Origin: Scilla litardierei
Lineage: Eukaryota; Streptophyta; Magnoliopsida; Asparagales; Asparagaceae
NCBI GenBank assembly: GCA_030789695.1
Contig: CM061142.1
Coordinates: 796,441,258 to 796,505,257, forward strand
Direction: 5' to 3'
DNA length: 64,000 nt
Shown: positions 46,152 through 57,560 of the stretch, piece after piece
Numbering within the stretch: the stretch's first letter is position 1
Layout of the letters: every line of letters starts with the position of its first letter
Translations under genes and position numbers: made by a program
The notes under the pieces: model-generated
Databases searched by the model: none
What the model saw: the letters and a program-made list of their open reading frames with translations, nothing else
What the model was told of the DNA's origin: nothing

Positions 46152-47454
46152 CTCCTCCTTTGTCAGAAACAGACGGAGGAATCTCTATGCCCAAGTGAGA
46201 TGCGATGCGAGCGAGAATCTCCTCAGAGCGAGCACAACGATACTCCACATGTTTCAACGAACGTGCAAGCTCAGCGAGAGTAGGAGAGGGAGCAGCTGAA
46301 GCAGAGGCAGAAGCTGAAGGGGTCGTCCTCTGAACATGACAAAGCGCTGCAAGAGAATTCTTGAAGGCCGTCGCATTCAGAGGGGGACCGAGAGGACGCT
46401 CATCGTCAGGAGGAAGAGGGACACCAAAGTGAAGAAAGACAAGTGTCAGAAGGCAGGGATATGAGATATGAGCAGATTTTGTGGATTTTCGGATACACTC
46501 GAAAGAATCCATCTTATCAAGAATAATCCTAGCCCAATTGATCTCGCTGCCCATGAAAATGGCGTAGATCAGCTTAAGAAATGGCTGGGATGGCAAGCTC
46601 GATGAGCCGTACTTCGGAAGGAGGCACGATTTCAGGATAAGATTCAAGACCCAAGCGTTGGGCTTGAAAGATTTGGATGGGATGCCAATCATGGCGGGAG
46701 GGATCACGTGGAAAATCTTAGAGAGCATGGCCTGGTCAAGATCTGAAATGTCATCGACAGAGATATCAGACGGAAGAAGGCCAGACGAGGAGACACCTAT
46801 CAAATCTCCTAAGATTTCTGCCGTGAGGACAATCGGTCTCCCCAAGACAGTCGTCTCAATAGAATGGGTCTCGACGTACTGACCGCGAACACGGTTAGCA
46901 TAGAATAGCTTGACTAGACGTGGGTACGGGTGAGGATTCGCCTTAGGGTCATATCGAAGATAATCGATAAGGCCACTAAACGAAAGAAGATCGGCTAGGT
47001 GAGGAAAGTCGGATAACTGAACGAAGTGCTCCAATAACAGCGGACAGTGTTCGATACGATTGTATGCCGCGAGACACAACGGGCCATCGTGACACAACGA
47101 AATATCGACACCGCCAACTGGCATGGGAGCCTTCCCCATAGGCTGACGAGTGCTAGATCGGAGTGGAGGAGTAGGATCCTGATCGGTATGCTCGGTCTCC
47201 GGAATATATTTCGTGTCGGAGTCATCAGGAGGAGAGGGAGTACGGAATGAAGATGGAGACACGGTCTGCTTCCTAGGCTTGGGCTGAGATCTAGGCTTAG
47301 CGGTCGCCGTCCTCTTCTTCTTAAGAGGAGGCGAAGACGACGAAGGATGGTCGGTCTTAGATCGGCGTTTAGGTTGCGGGGGGTCCGAAGATGGAGATTC
47401 GATGGTCATAGGTGACGGATGCGAGGGTTCGATCGGGATGCGTGTCTTCGCCAT
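46144..47454 (-). CDS. Extra ORF of SIRE-2 (plant-transposon-protein-like), 436 residues
   Basis: It lies downstream of pol in the position of the env-like or additional ORF of SIRE-type Copia elements. I chose the ATG at 47454-47452 (context TTATGGCGA). Residues 1-100 are a basic Ser/Pro-rich tail with KRRSK and LKKKRTATAKPRS clusters, probable nuclear-localisation signals. A conserved-looking globular part follows (about residues 125-360: LVKLFYANRVRG, VLTAEILGDLIGV, FKPNAWVLNLILKSCLLP). This resembles proteins labelled 'putative plant transposon protein' in plant genomes. The C-terminal 60 residues look helical. There is no signal peptide or clear membrane segment, so an envelope role is not supported. 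The frame is open throughout, unlike gag and pol. Confidence 0.7.
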   Translation of the reverse strand: MAKTRIPIEPSHPSPMTIESPSSDPPQPKRRSKTDHPSSSSPPLKKKRTATAKPRSQPKPRKQTVSPSSFRTPSPPDDSDTKYIPETEHTDQDPTPPLRSSTRQPMGKAPMPVGGVDISLCHDGPLCLAAYNRIEHCPLLLEHFVQLSDFPHLADLLSFSGLIDYLRYDPKANPHPYPRLVKLFYANRVRGQYVETHSIETTVLGRPIVLTAEILGDLIGVSSSGLLPSDISVDDISDLDQAMLSKIFHVIPPAMIGIPSKSFKPNAWVLNLILKSCLLPKYGSSSLPSQPFLKLIYAIFMGSEINWARIILDKMDSFECIRKSTKSAHISYPCLLTLVFLHFGVPLPPDDERPLGPPLNATAFKNSLAALCHVQRTTPSASASASAAPSPTLAELARSLKHVEYRCARSEEILARIASHLGIEIPPSVSDKGGDG

Positions 47455-48247
47455 AATCGAGACGAGACACGCACAAACGACACGACAACGACACAAACGA
47501 AAGCTAAACCCTAGAACAAACCGTAGGCCTAACCCTAGAAATGCTGAAATCGATGAAAAACACAGAAACCCTAACCATAGAAGCTGAGAGAGGGATATAC
47601 CAAGGAGGAGGAGAGGGTTCGACGACAGCCTAGGTCTGAGATGGCCGGAAAACTACCGGAAATCGACGGTCAACGGCAAAGGGAGAGAAGGAAGTCGAAG
47701 GGATTTGGGGGTTAGAGAAAAATCACACCGACTAGAATGGGAGATAGTCGGTCTGAGGGAGTATAAGTCGACTTGGAATGCGAAAAGACGCAGCAGTCCC
47801 TGTGCAATTAGTCGGTCACAGTTCAGCGTTGACCGACTAGATGACGATCTAGTCGGTCGGCCAATGAGCTTGAACCGACTAAGTGCAAACAGTAACTGAA
47901 GCCAAAATTTAGTGCTTGAGTTAGTCGGTCTGAGTTCATTTACTGACCGACTAGATGATGATCTAGTCGGTCGGTCAATGAACATGAACCGACTAACAGA
48001 GTTCAAAAATTTGAAATTTGAAATTTTGAGTTCTCTCCTAATCGCACTTGGACGAAACATCGTAAAACTCTCATTAATCATTATACTACCCCATTAAACA
48101 TCGAAAATCTTAAATTTGACGTTCATGAATAAATCGAGCATAAATTCCGAAAATTCAACCAAAAATCCAGAAAATTTCAATAAATCTAGCATTAGCAAAT
48201 ATAATGAAATTTAATAGCATGCAAGATTATTGAACAAAATATGAATC
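47455..48247 (-). promoter_or_regulatory. Spacer before the extra ORF with promoter-like features
   Basis: Reading on the minus strand: the pol stop, then an ACCGAC/GTCGGT cluster (47995-47725) like the one in the LTR U3. After it come a CT-rich tract, TATATCCCTCTCTC near 47599, and three TAGGGTT (telo-box-like) motifs close to the ATG, all common in plant promoters and leaders. This suggests an internal promoter for the extra ORF. That is inference only. Confidence 0.45.
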
Positions 48248-51200
48248 CTAAATCTCGGATTCACCCATAATCCCCAATTCTCGACGCAGCCGCACAAAGG
48301 AGTCTTCCTTGAGTGGTTTCGTGAAAATATCGGCGATTTGCTTTTGGGTTTCAACGTACACTAATATGATGTCCTTTTTAGCAACATGATCATCTAAGAA
48401 ATGGTGACGGACATCTATGTGTTTAGAACGGGAATGGTGTACCGGATTCTTAGAGAGACATATTGCACTTTGGTTGTCCACCATGATAGGGCAAGTATCA
48501 CAGTTTATACCAAAGTCTTTAAGAGTGTGTCTCATCCAAAGAACCTGAGTACACGCGGCACTGGCGGCAATATATTCCACCTCGGTGGTTGAAAGTGATA
48601 CGAAATTCTGCTTCTTGGAAAACCAAGAGACAAGAGAATTTCCTATAAAATGGCAAGTGCCACTAGTACTGTTCCTATCGGATTTGCATCCCGCATAATC
48701 TGCGTCACTATATGAGATTAACTCATATGTGCTAGACTTTGGATAAAGTAATCCAAAATCAAGTGTGTAACTTAAATAACGGAAAATACATTTTACCGCT
48801 ACTAAGTGAGATTCCTTAGGTTGAGACTGATAACGAGCACATACACATACAGCAAACATAATATTGGGCCTACTTGCGGTAAGATATAGTAAACTACCTA
48901 TCATACCTCGATATAGACGAATGTCTACATCTTTTCCGCCAGTATCTTTATCAAGATGTGTCGTGCTCATTGGAGTCTTCTTCCCGGAGGCATTCTCCAT
49001 TCCAAATCGCTTTAGCAACTCCACCGTGTACTTGGTTTGGTGGATGAAGATTGCATCGTTCATTTGGCGAATTTGGAGACCTAAGAAATATTTGAGCTCA
49101 CCCATGTGGCTCATCTCAAATTGATCCTTCATCACATTAGAAAACTCTTCGCAAAGAGTGAAGTTAGTAGCACCGAAAATGATATCATCAACATAGATTT
49201 GAACTAAAATTATATCATTATTCGAATACTTAACAAATAATGTAGAATCAACTTCTCCCATTTTAAAACCTAAATCCAAAAGAAAATTCTTTAAATGGTC
49301 ATACCAAGCTCGAGGAGCTTGTCTCAAACCGTAAAGTGCTTTCTTAAGTTTGAAAACATGATTTAGAAAATTTTCATTTATAAAACCCGGAGGTTGAGAA
49401 ACATAAACTTCCTCAACAACATCTCCGTTTAAAAACGCACTTTTAACATCCATTTGAAAGAGTTTAAAATCTTTATGGCATGCAAAAGATAATAATAATC
49501 TAATAGATTCTAATCTAGCTACCGGAGCAAAGGATTCTTCGAAATCGATACCTTCCTCTTGCCGATAGCCTTGAGCTACTAACCAAGCTTTGTTCCGGAC
49601 GACGATTTGGTTTTCGTCTGTCTTGTTCTTGAAAATCCACTTCGTTCATATAACGGTGTGGTTCTTCGATGGCAATGGAACAAGCTCCCAAACTTCATTC
49701 CTCTCGAATTGAATGAGTTCCTCCTCCATGGCTAAGATCCAAGCACTATCTTTGCACGCTTCATTAATATTCTTTGGCTCTATCGAGGAGGCAAAGGCAT
49801 AATGAGCAAAGTAGTTGACTTGAGATCTCGTCTTGACACTATCAAGGATATTGCCAATGACTTGCTCATGAGGATGGTCATGAACGGTATGAAGCCGTTT
49901 GGGAATTCCCTGATCACTAGGAACATTCTCAAAAGATTCATTAGTAGGGTTAGTATCAATAGAATCAATAGAATTAGAATTACCAATTGAATCACATAAG
50001 ACATCCATGGAGTCATCATCATTAGTAATTCTAGTTGGGACAAAACCTTCATTAAATGAAACATGAAGTGATTCCTCGATCGTTGAGGTTCGTTTGTTGT
50101 ATATCCGGTAGGCTTTGCTACGGGAGGAATATCCAACAAATATCCCCTCATCGGATCTCGGATCAAATTTTTCCAAACTACCATACGTGTTTTTAATAAA
50201 ACATTTTGCGCCGAAAACTCGAAAATGTTTAACTTGAGGCAATCTACCAAACAACAATTCATAACAAGTTTGTTTGGTGTAGTGCCTCAAAAGTATCCTA
50301 TTAAACACATAGCAAGCGGTATGTACCGCTTCCGCCCAAAATTGATGGCCAAGTTGGCTATTATCAAGCATAGTGCGAGCACATTCCACTAGCGTCCTAT
50401 TCTTTCTCTCAACAACACCATTTTGAGGTGGTGCGCGAGGGAATGAAAAGGTGTGAGTAATACTAACATCATCACAAAAAGTTGAGAAAGACTCATTCTC
50501 AAATTCCCCTCCATGATCACTACGAATAGTGACAATGGTGGTTCCAATGAGATTTTGTACTTTCTTAACAAATATTGTGAAGTTTTCAAAAGCATCATTT
50601 TTATTACTTAAGGAAAATACACAAGTAAATCTAGAAAAGTCATCAATGATGACAAGTCCGTATCGTGCATTTCCTAATGAAGCAACTCTAGTTGGCCCAA
50701 AAAGATCTAGATGTAATAGCTCTAGAGGCCGCTTAGATGAAATGCTTTTCTTAGGTTTAAATGACGATTTTGGAAGCTTGCCTCATTGACACGAGTCACA
50801 AAAGCTTTTCTTTTGAAAGACAAGCTTAGGGAAGCCTTTAATAGAATTTAACTTGGAAAGCTTAAAAAGTGTTCCAAAGTTCACATGACCAAAATGTCGA
50901 TGCCATAAGTGTTGTTCACTTGTGTTGGCAATGAGACATTGTTCATGTGATCTTGGAAGATCTAGGATATATATATCCTTATGGCGTGTGCCAGAAAACA
51001 ATAAATCATTATTATCTTTTCTCAAAATATGGCACATTCCTTTCGCAAAGCTAACTTTGTAACCTTTGTCACAAAGTTGGCATATTGAAATAAGATTGTG
51101 GTTTAATCCTTTAACAAGGTAAACATCACTTATAAGTGGTTTAGAAGGATTACCCACTTTTCTAACACCTATGATGGTTCCGCTCTCGTTGCCTACAAAG

Positions 51201-51345
51201 ACTACCCAGTTCCCATTTGCAATGGGCACCACTTCGGAGAGCAATTGAGCGTCACCCGTCATGTATTTTGAACACCCACTATCGAGTATCCAATTATTCT
51301 TGGAGCCAAATTTGGATTTGTTGCTCCGTTTCTTTTTCTTGAGTA
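48248..51345 (-). pseudogene. SIRE-2 pol: protease, integrase, RT, RNase H
   Basis: One frame runs the whole length, broken by two nonsense codons (TGA at 50783-50785 in the integrase zinc region after CDSCQ, and TGA at 49646-49648 before the TKW motif of RT). The protease motif is WILDSGCSKYMTG near 51300. The zinc-binding region is HLWHRHFGH...FCDSC. The integrase core extends to 50389, and the RT has [10 protein letters not shown] and [12 protein letters not shown] with the catalytic Asp pair. RNase H follows, with [17 protein letters not shown] and IADIFTKPL. The last 401 codons (48248-49453) are uninterrupted. Domain order protease-integrase-RT-RNase H is Copia. Confidence 0.93.
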
Positions 51346-53358
51346 CCTAAAGATAAAGATATCATTCCATGGTACCCAAGGTCATTGGGTCCTAAAAGAT
51401 TAGACCTTTGGAAGCCAAGTCCAATTGGACTTAGACTTCCCTACCTAATTATCACTATGCACGACATTCATAAAATAAGAATTCATATAAACTTGTTTTT
51501 CATTCATACTTATGTCCTTTGGGCTCCAAATAGTGACGATTTTGGGAGCCCTAATCCTATTGGGAGCATGCATGCGTTGTTGATTTCTACGTGATGCATG
51601 TCGTGGATAGGCATATGTCACATGATGAAATGGTGCATGATGATAATCGTTCATATGATGATGTGGGTGAACATACGCATGTGGAGGAACACGTGCGTGA
51701 GGGTGTCTCACATGGTGTGCACGTGCCCGTGGATGTGGTGCATAGAAATCATCATATGTGTGAACATGTGGAGTAGTATGTGTGTTCCTACGTGGCATGG
51801 TATTTGTGTACATATAAGCATGACCCTTCTTTGGAGGTCCCCTCAAAGTGGGTTTCTTTCCAAATGGGGATGTGTACGAGGTGGAAGCACTATTGGTAGA
51901 TGAACTACTAATAGAGTGTTTGCTCCCACTCGTTGAGTCACCGGAAGTTGGCCTAACAAAGGTAGTGGCCGATTTGGATGAACTTCCCATCTTATACCCC
52001 AAGCCAATGTGGTGATTGGCCAGAAGTAAGTCATTTAGGATTTTATCCAAATGGTCATTACCCTTATTGAATTTATTAATTCGGCCTAATGTGCACTCAT
52101 ATTTCTCGGTGAGAGAATGCATCGAAGCATCCAAAGTGGATACTTGCGATGTGAGTGCATAAACACGAGATTTGAGATTCTCATTCTCGATACTCAAAGT
52201 TGAGTTCCGAGAAGTCAAATCCGCTATCTCATGTTCATCCGATTCCTCAATATAAACATGCTCAAGTTAAGATTTGAGATCTACAATCTCATTTCTCAAA
52301 TCTTCAACAACGGTGTCGTTGTTGATGATGATAGGTTTAGGCAAGGTTTGGAGACTAACTAACTCATCTTTGGTCTTAGTATATCTATTTGCTTATTTTG
52401 AGGACAATCCGCTTTCATGTGTACTGGCTTGTTGCATTTGAAACACAAAGGAGATGAGGCGTTAGAAGAACTAAACTTAGATTTGTTCTTGAAATTACCT
52501 TTCCGGAAGAACCGGTTGAACTTCTTTGCCATGAGGGCAATGGATTCCAAGTTCAACTCTTCTTCCGAGTCTTCATCATCATGTAGATGTGGCTGGAGCG
52601 GCCTTGAACGCAATCGCCTTTTTCTTTGGCTCGTCTTGCTTCAAGTAGGACTTCATCTTGTCCTGCAACTTAAGTTTGCTATCCTTGAGTACCTCATAAG
52701 ACATTAAGGTACCCATTAGTTGAATAACCGTATACTTACTCATATCATTACCTTCCTCGATGGCGAAGGTACATTTCTCCCAACAAGAAGGAAGTCCGTC
52801 AATGATTTTTGAGACTTTCTCCTTTTGGGTGTATGTTTTCCCAAGAGCCTCCAACTCGTTGGTGATGTCAACGAAGCGAGCATAATACTCCTTCATCTTC
52901 TCACCCTGTTGCATATGAAATAATTCGAAATCTTTATTCACAACAACAAGTTTGGAGTCTCTTACCCTACTTGTTCCTTCATGCAAGATGAGGAGGGAGT
53001 TCCATATTTGATATGCACTCTTACATGTGCATATCTTGTTGAAGTCCTCGGGCTCCAAAGCGCATTGCAAGGCGTTCATTACCTTGGCATTGCTTACCTC
53101 CGCGGCGACCTCCGCGGTAGTCCACTTCGCGAAATCTTCTTCTTCGGGCTCGACGTACTCCGTCAATGTGGCTCTCCACAATGAAGCACTCCGGAGGAAA
53201 GTTTACATCCGGCATTTCCAGTACCCGTAATTGGTACCGTTGAAGAAGGGAGGCCTCGTCGAGGAGTGTCCTTCCATCACCGAAGAAGCTCCTTCACGGT
53301 TCCTGAAGGTGCTGTAATCTGAAGGTGGACGAACGGTCTTATTGTCGTTGGCAGACAT
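51346..53358 (-). pseudogene. SIRE-2 gag with His-rich C-terminal part
   Basis: The ATG is at 53358-53356 (MSANDNKTVRPP). A TAA at 53202-53204 follows the YWK motif of the gag start. The UBN2 domain continues at 52579-53181 (KVMNALQCALEP, IWNSLLILHEGTSRVRDSKL, FELFHMQQGEKMKEYYARF). A frameshift near 52600 leads into the zinc knuckle CFKCNKPVHMKADC (about 52450-52409). A third part (51445-52218) has a coiled-coil-like stretch, then a Ser-rich linker and a strongly His/Pro/Arg-rich segment (about 51590-51800). The structural protein is no longer made in one piece. Confidence 0.88.
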
Positions 53359-53370
53359 AACTAGGTACTT

Positions 53371-53383
53371 GGCTCCGATACCA
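53371..53383 (-). other. Primer binding site of SIRE-2
   Basis: Two bases inside the 5' LTR the minus strand reads TGGTATCGGAGCC, one change from TGGTATCAGAGCC, which pairs with initiator tRNA-Met. Confidence 0.9.
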
Positions 53384-53385
53384 AA

Positions 53386-55118
53386 TGTAATGCCCTACGA
53401 AGCTACTGCACAAGTACTAGAGGGGGGGTGAATAGTATTTTAAAATAATTAAGAAGATAATTCCTAATTATCTTGCAAACTCAACCAACAATGCGGAAAT
53501 CCAGAAATGTAAATATTGACAACAATGAAAACAATCGCAAACAAGCAATTTAACATGTTCGGATCCACCCAAGTCTCCCTGACTTGTTCCCGGTGATCCT
53601 ACGTCCCAACCACCCGGATCCCCTCCGGATACTTGAGTTAGAAACTTCTAACTCAAATTTGCACTATGAAATACTTGTAGAAACCTCTACAAGGTCAAAT
53701 CATACACAAATGAAATTGTGACTCCCACAACCCGGGATCACAAACAAACTCTCACAACCGAGAGTACAACTTGCAATATTCAAAGTAAATTGAAATAGAA
53801 ATGCTTACCACAAAATACCTATGCCTTGAGTAAACTTACGATTTAGGGCAAAGATGACTTTGGGGAAGATGAAGGCACCAAACCCTAGCTCCAAGATATA
53901 GATCAGCAATGGAGGCCTAGGAGGTTGTTGGTGAACTTGGATCAAGCTCTTGACTTGGAAGGCTCACAATCAATGAATCTCTCTTTTGAAATAAGAGTGA
54001 GGGAGAGATTCAAGTGAGAAATGAAAGAGCTTTGAATGAGAATTAATTGCTTCTCTTTTGATCTCTAAACTTCAATAAATATCAGCCTTGAATGCTATGA
54101 ATGCAGCACTCCAAGTATATATAGGATAGAGGAAAGAGAGAGCAAAAAATCGTGGCATTTAATGCTCCAACAGCTCTATTCTGAAGCAGACTAGTCGGTC
54201 AAAGAAGGATCACTGACCGACTAGTTCATCAAATAGTCGGTCGGTGAAACAACATGAACCGACTAAGAGGTGAACAGCCAAAAGATGAAGTTCAGGGAAA
54301 GATGAACTAGTCGGTCCAAGAAGACTTGCCAACCGACTAGTTTCACAACTAGTCGGTCGGTGAGTCAACTTTGACCGACTAACAGGTGAAATAGTGAAGG
54401 CTGAACTCAAGATGAATTAGTCGGTCTAAGAGCAAATACTGACCGACTAGTTTATCAACTAGTCGGTCGACAAATGTTCTTTGAGCGACTAACGATAAAC
54501 AGTAACTTAGGCTGTACAATAGAAGCTCAACTGGTCGATCTAAGAAGGATTCCTAACCGACTAGTTTCACAACAAGTCGGTCGGTGAACCTTCTTTGACC
54601 GACTAACTGTAAACAGTAAAGAGCTTAGAATTGAGAAGGCATTCTAGTCAGTTCAAGAAGCTTTGCCGACCGACTAGATTGCCATCTAGTCGGTTGGTTC
54701 TTCTTCTTGAACCAACTAACATGCACAAGAAGTCGCGAATCGAAGCGCGAAGCTTCGGGAAAGTTTGTATGGACTTCTACTAAGATCCTAGCTCTAAGAT
54801 AGGAGCATTATGAAGATTAAAACGTAAGACCTACTCAAGGCTTAACATTCTACGAGAAGAAGCTAGAAGACTATAAATAAAACTTGACGAACCGTCTTCA
54901 AATGCTTCGATTCAAATCTTCATGACTTCAATAATGGTCCATGAGCTTCAACGAAGCTTTAGGCACACGATCACGCGCTTTGAGAAGTCTTGAGACGTCG
55001 CTTTTGATGTTCATAGAAATTTGGCGACGATCTACATAACTGCGCTCACAAAGAGTTAGTTCACGATATTTATGTTTGTTCATCATCAAAACCAAATCCG
55101 GGGAATCAATACTCAACA
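53386..55118 (-). mobile_element. SIRE-2 5' LTR
   Basis: It is 1733 bp, colinear with the 3' LTR with a modest number of substitutions and small indels. The TATA box on the minus strand is at 54116-54123, with the RCCGAC cluster at 54190-54725 upstream of it. A few cores in this copy have mutated (for example GAGCGAC near 54484 and CTGGTCGAT near 54534). Confidence 0.92.
54116..54123 (-). promoter_or_regulatory. TATA box of SIRE-2 5' LTR
   Basis: The minus strand reads TATATATACTTGG about 65 bp downstream of the RCCGAC palindrome cluster (54190-54725). This copy is placed to drive the full element. Confidence 0.6.
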
Positions 55119-55123
55119 GTATG

Positions 55124-55928
55124 CAGTCACGACGTCTATAAGCTGCATATCTAAACCCTCTTGGGCTGTTAAGCCAATGAGGAATCGGAAGGTGATCGCG
55201 TCCATGACCGAGGAGTATGTGGCTTCAAAATCCACCCCTGGACGTTGGGTAAAACCCCGCGCTACAAGCCTTGCTTTGTAGCGAACGATCTCATTCTGTT
55301 CATTTCGTTTCTAACAAATACCCATTTATAACCCACAGGTTTTACACCTTTTGGTGTCTGGACTATAGGTCCGAAGACCTTGCGTTTGGTGAGTGAATCC
55401 AACTCCACTCCTATTGCCGCTTTCCACTTTGGCCAATCATCTTTGCTTTGACATTCTGTCAGAGAGCGTGGTTCAATATCATCGTCAACTTACGCGACGT
55501 TGATGGCAATATTACACGCAAATGTGTCATCTATGGTTGTGCTCTTTCTGTCCCAATACTCCTCAGTTCGTACATAGTGTATCGAAACTTCATGTTCTCC
55601 CGGTTTTTCCTCTGTTTGAGAGTTTGGGAGAGATGGGGGTAGCAGGGCTTATAGAAGAATCATGTGGTGGTATTTGTTTACCATTTCCAAGGGTCCTACT
55701 CTTTCAAGGGACTTGGTCCTTGGATCTCGGTGGTCGTCCTCTCTTTTTGAGAGGTCCATCCATTTCTGCTGCAGACGGATTGCATCCATTTTGCGGTATG
55801 TCAATCCTAGCTGGAGTGTTAGCAGCAGGGACGTGTGATCTGACAATCTTCTGGTTGTCAGTAAATTTGTCCGGCAAGAGATGGACAGTGTTTTGAATAT
55901 GGAAAATCTTCAGGACCTCCTCCTCACA
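55124..55928 (-). pseudogene. Copia-B RT N-terminal part and linker
   Basis: Around 55140-55360 the minus strand gives the RT start pattern (GYKWVFVRKRNEQNEIVRYK, then ARLVARGFTQRPG). Towards 55500-55900 lies the variable linker with NTPARIDIP-like text shared with Copia-A. Stops occur. The RT continues across the SIRE-2 insertion at 43252. Confidence 0.8.
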
Positions 55929-57047
55929 CTAGCTTGTGGGTGGATCAAAGTGACATAATGTCTTTGTATCCCAAGTGATACAGCCTGAAGCTTCGGTCTT
56001 CTTTGTTTGTGAGCCTAGTCTTGGGAATGATGTTTCATCAAATTCACAGTCTTCTAGATGTGCCTTGAAAACGTCCCCCGTAAGGGGTTCTAGGAATCTT
56101 ATTATGGAGGGGGTGTCAAACCCAACATAATTGACTAGGCGACGTTGTGGACCCATCTTTGTCCTTTGTGGTGGTGCTATGAGAACGTAAACTGCACAAC
56201 CAAATATTCTCAAGTGTGAGACAATTGGTGGGGCTTCAAGTGCAAGTTGCATTGGAGAAGATGACTGATCTCCAAAAGGTCTTAATTTTATTAAAGATGC
56301 AGCATGCAAGATTACATGACCCCGTGCATTCACTGGCAGCTAGGATTGAAGTAATAATAGGCGAGCAATCCATTGCAGTCTCTTAATTAGAGATTCTGCT
56401 AACCCGTTTTGGGTGTGAACATGCGCTATAGGATGTTCGACTTCAATTCCATGTGCTTGGTAATAGTCTAGAAAGGCTTGTGATGTAAACTCCCCCGCAT
56501 TGTCCATACGAAGTTTCTTTATCTGGTAGTCGGGGAAGTGGGCCCGTAACCTGATTATCTAATCTAAAAGCTTAGACAATGTAAGGTTTCGGGTGGACAG
56601 TAGACACACATCTGACCACTTAGTAGATGTGTCAATCAGGACCATAAAGTACCTGAACGGACCACTTGATGGATGTATAGGCCCACAAATGTCTCCGTGA
56701 ATTCTTTCCAGAAAACTTGGAGACTCCAGGTCCACTTTCAGTGGAGAGGGTCTCGTAATCAGTTTACCCTTGTAACAGGGTGGACATGTGATTTTACCTT
56801 TTTGAAGAATCGTCAGGTTCTTCAAGTCTATACTTCTAGAGCATTTTATGATGCGGTACATCATAACAGATCCAGGGTGTCCCAGTCTACTATGCCAGAG
56901 TTGGAATTCTGGTGTTTGGGAGCACTGCAGGTGCTCCGCCATTGATGTTTCTGGAGTTTGTATACTTGTTTGGTAGAGTCTCGAGGGGAGTCCCTTGAAA
57001 CGTTCCACAATGGTTTTTGAACCATTTGTAAGAGACGTTACAAGCAA
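55929..57047 (-). pseudogene. Copia-B integrase
   Basis: 56559-57047 encodes LWHSRLGHPGSVMMYRIIK, then CPPCYKGKL (HHCC zinc finger) and FLERIHGDICGPIHPSSG, FMVLIDTSTKWSDVCLLSTR (integrase core with the first two acidic residues). 55929-56333 encodes the integrase C-terminal region (RIFGCAVYVLIAP, GPQRRLVNYVGFDTPS). A frame change and stop lie between 56334 and 56558. It is inactive. Confidence 0.88.
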
Positions 57048-57560
57048 GTATTCCCTTTCATTTTCCTTGACCGTCTCTAAGTGATATCCGTTTAAACAGA
57101 TATCTTTAAAGCTTAGGAAGTTTCAGATGGATTTAGGAGAGTATAACGCATTCCTAAGTGTGATTTGTGTGTTACCAGGGAGTAATATGATTGCTTCCCC
57201 CGATCCTTCGATTATGTTAGCTGGTCCTGAGATTGTTCTCAGTGACCAGAGTAGCTACTTATGCTCGTGAAGTATTCTATGTTTTCAAGGATCGAGTGCG
57301 TCGATGCACTGTCCACTAGGCAAATTGATTCCATATCTATATTTAAGAAAGACATTTAAGCAGTAAATAATATGAAAAAGAAAAGATCTACTTTCATTTA
57401 AGGTGCTCAAACAAATGTTCAACATGGAATAAAAGCTAGATTGATGCATAAAAATGGAAGATACATTGATAGCAATTAAAATTGTTCATGGTCCAGAATT
57501 AGAGAGTGTCGTCTCCCATGAAATCTTCAGGAGACCATGAGGTCTCTGGCAACGCTGTGC
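57048..57560 (-). pseudogene. Copia-B protease region, decayed
   Basis: The minus strand near 57330 still shows a protease-like VDSASTHSIL pattern, with DSA at the place of the Asp-Ser/Thr-Gly motif. Several stops follow towards 57060. The stretch 57360-57560 shows nothing further. Confidence 0.55.

Larger units (their letters stand above)
43253..55118 (-). mobile_element. SIRE-2: complete SIRE-like Copia, 11.9 kb
   Basis: LTRs at 43253-44982 and 53386-55118 (1730 and 1733 bp; TGTAATGCCC...AATACTCAACA) are flanked by the perfect duplication GTATG (43248-43252 and 55119-55123). The primer site lies at 53371-53383 and the purine tract at 44983-44996, so it runs on the minus strand. Order: gag, protease, integrase, RT, RNase H, then an extra ORF and a 1.2-kb tail. 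Gag has nonsense and frameshift damage and pol has two nonsense codons, so it cannot move alone. It sits inside the Copia-B RT. Confidence 0.95.

Noticed and set aside
46144..47454. Envelope protein reading of the SIRE-2 extra ORF
   Set aside because: No signal peptide, no clear transmembrane segment, and basic nuclear-localisation-like clusters instead. Position alone is not enough.
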